From Myxococcales bacterium (GTDB lineage Bacteria; Myxococcota; Myxococcia; Myxococcales; Myxococcaceae), in contig JACPVI010000071.1 of the NCBI GenBank assembly GCA_016191815.1, positions 24,678-88,677 on the forward strand: a stretch of 64,000 nt of DNA, in the 5' to 3' direction. Position 1 is the stretch's first letter; every line of letters starts with the position of its first letter. The position numbers and the translations under genes are program-made. The notes under the pieces are model-generated. The model was not told the origin of the DNA, did no database searches, and worked only from the letters and a program-made list of their open reading frames with translations. Below are positions 63,862 through 64,000 of the stretch, one piece after another.

Positions 63862-64000
63862 GTAACCCGTCCACGAGGGGCGTAACTGCGTGATTTCTCC
63901 TCGGTCGGGATCGTGCGAGGGGAGGCGTCATGCCGAACCTCCCCTCGCCGGTCATTTCCGAGCTGGCCCGTCGCGATCGTTGGACCGCTGCAGATGCGCA
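63862..64000 (+). mobile_element. Left end of a probable IS66-type insertion sequence, cut by window edge
   Basis: From 63862 the sequence GTAACCCGTCC begins, with a second GTAAC 20 bases later (63882), the layout of IS66-family ends, which start with GTAA. It is followed by a short frame that resembles an IS66-type accessory protein. The right end and target duplication lie beyond the window, so this is tentative. 63744-63861 holds no gene that I can support. Confidence 0.4.
63930..64000 (+). CDS. Partial IS66-type accessory protein, 3'-truncated
   Basis: ATG 63930 with GGGGAGG upstream opens MPNLPSPVISELARRDRW, then TAADA up to the window end. The RRDRWTAADA pattern is typical of the first short gene of IS66-like elements, a helix-turn-helix protein. 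Only 23 residues are visible. Confidence 0.45.
   Translation, partial: MPNLPSPVISELARRDRWTAADA

Overview
The window is GC-rich bacterial DNA with strong third-position GC bias. It most likely comes from the Myxococcota (myxobacteria and relatives). The pointers are a Tgl-like pilotin of social motility, many small lipoproteins with Cys-rich or beta-propeller folds, an RHS protein carrying a MopE-type motif and a MYXO-CTERM-like segment, FHA-fused Tad ATPase genes, a receiver-cyclase fusion, and a PEGA-type protein kinase remnant. The genus cannot be fixed from this sequence alone. No rRNA, tRNA or CRISPR array was seen.

Layout. 1-7189: the 3' part of rpoB and all of rpoC. 7190-10100: two small phasin-like coiled-coil genes, a lytic transglycosylase, and a conserved gene split by a frameshift. 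10100-17323: an accessory island with a decayed 42-43 bp array of palindromic sites, a C11 tract, a well-formed promoter, a 2023-residue RHS protein and an overlapping zinc-ribbon gene. 17350-22682 (minus): a DUF2760-Hsp70-Hsp70 operon with an unusual heptad-repeat spacer between the chaperone genes. 22825-25764: a plus-strand run of two unknown genes, tgl, a RodZ-like HTH membrane protein and recO. 26080: a micro-protein with a strong ribosome binding site.

26172-28708 (minus): a vWA lipoprotein and a Cys-rich repeat lipoprotein. 28912-35025: a lipoprotein, a receiver-adenylate cyclase, glyQ, glyS, a small lipoprotein and a second micro-protein. 35159-38559: two beta-propeller-like lipoproteins. 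38623-45561: an FHA/Tad cluster (FHA protein, CpaA-type peptidase, CpaC-type secretin, FHA-CpaF ATPase, double-FHA TPR protein) without a pilin gene. 45639-50276: polA (proofreading residues lost) and a GAF-GAF histidine kinase. 50314-53695 (minus): HEAT-repeat protein, proC, divIVA, yggU and a gluzincin-like peptidase, tightly coupled. 53813: a zinc-finger J-domain protein. 54311-60708 (minus): SpoIIM-family protein, RDD protein and a giant FG-GAP/Ig-like repeat protein broken by one missing base.

60969-64000 is a decaying, rearranged end. It holds an unknown small gene, an AbiEii-like nucleotidyltransferase, an inverted junction joining the 3' ends of an NtrC-type regulator and a Ser/Thr kinase, an Hsp20 gene, a small conserved gene, and what looks like the left end of an IS66-type insertion sequence.

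The most notable points are the helically spaced palindrome array before the RHS gene, the chimeric regulator/kinase junction, the two single-base gene breaks, the FHA-wired Tad cluster, and the inverted heptad arrays between the paired Hsp70 genes.
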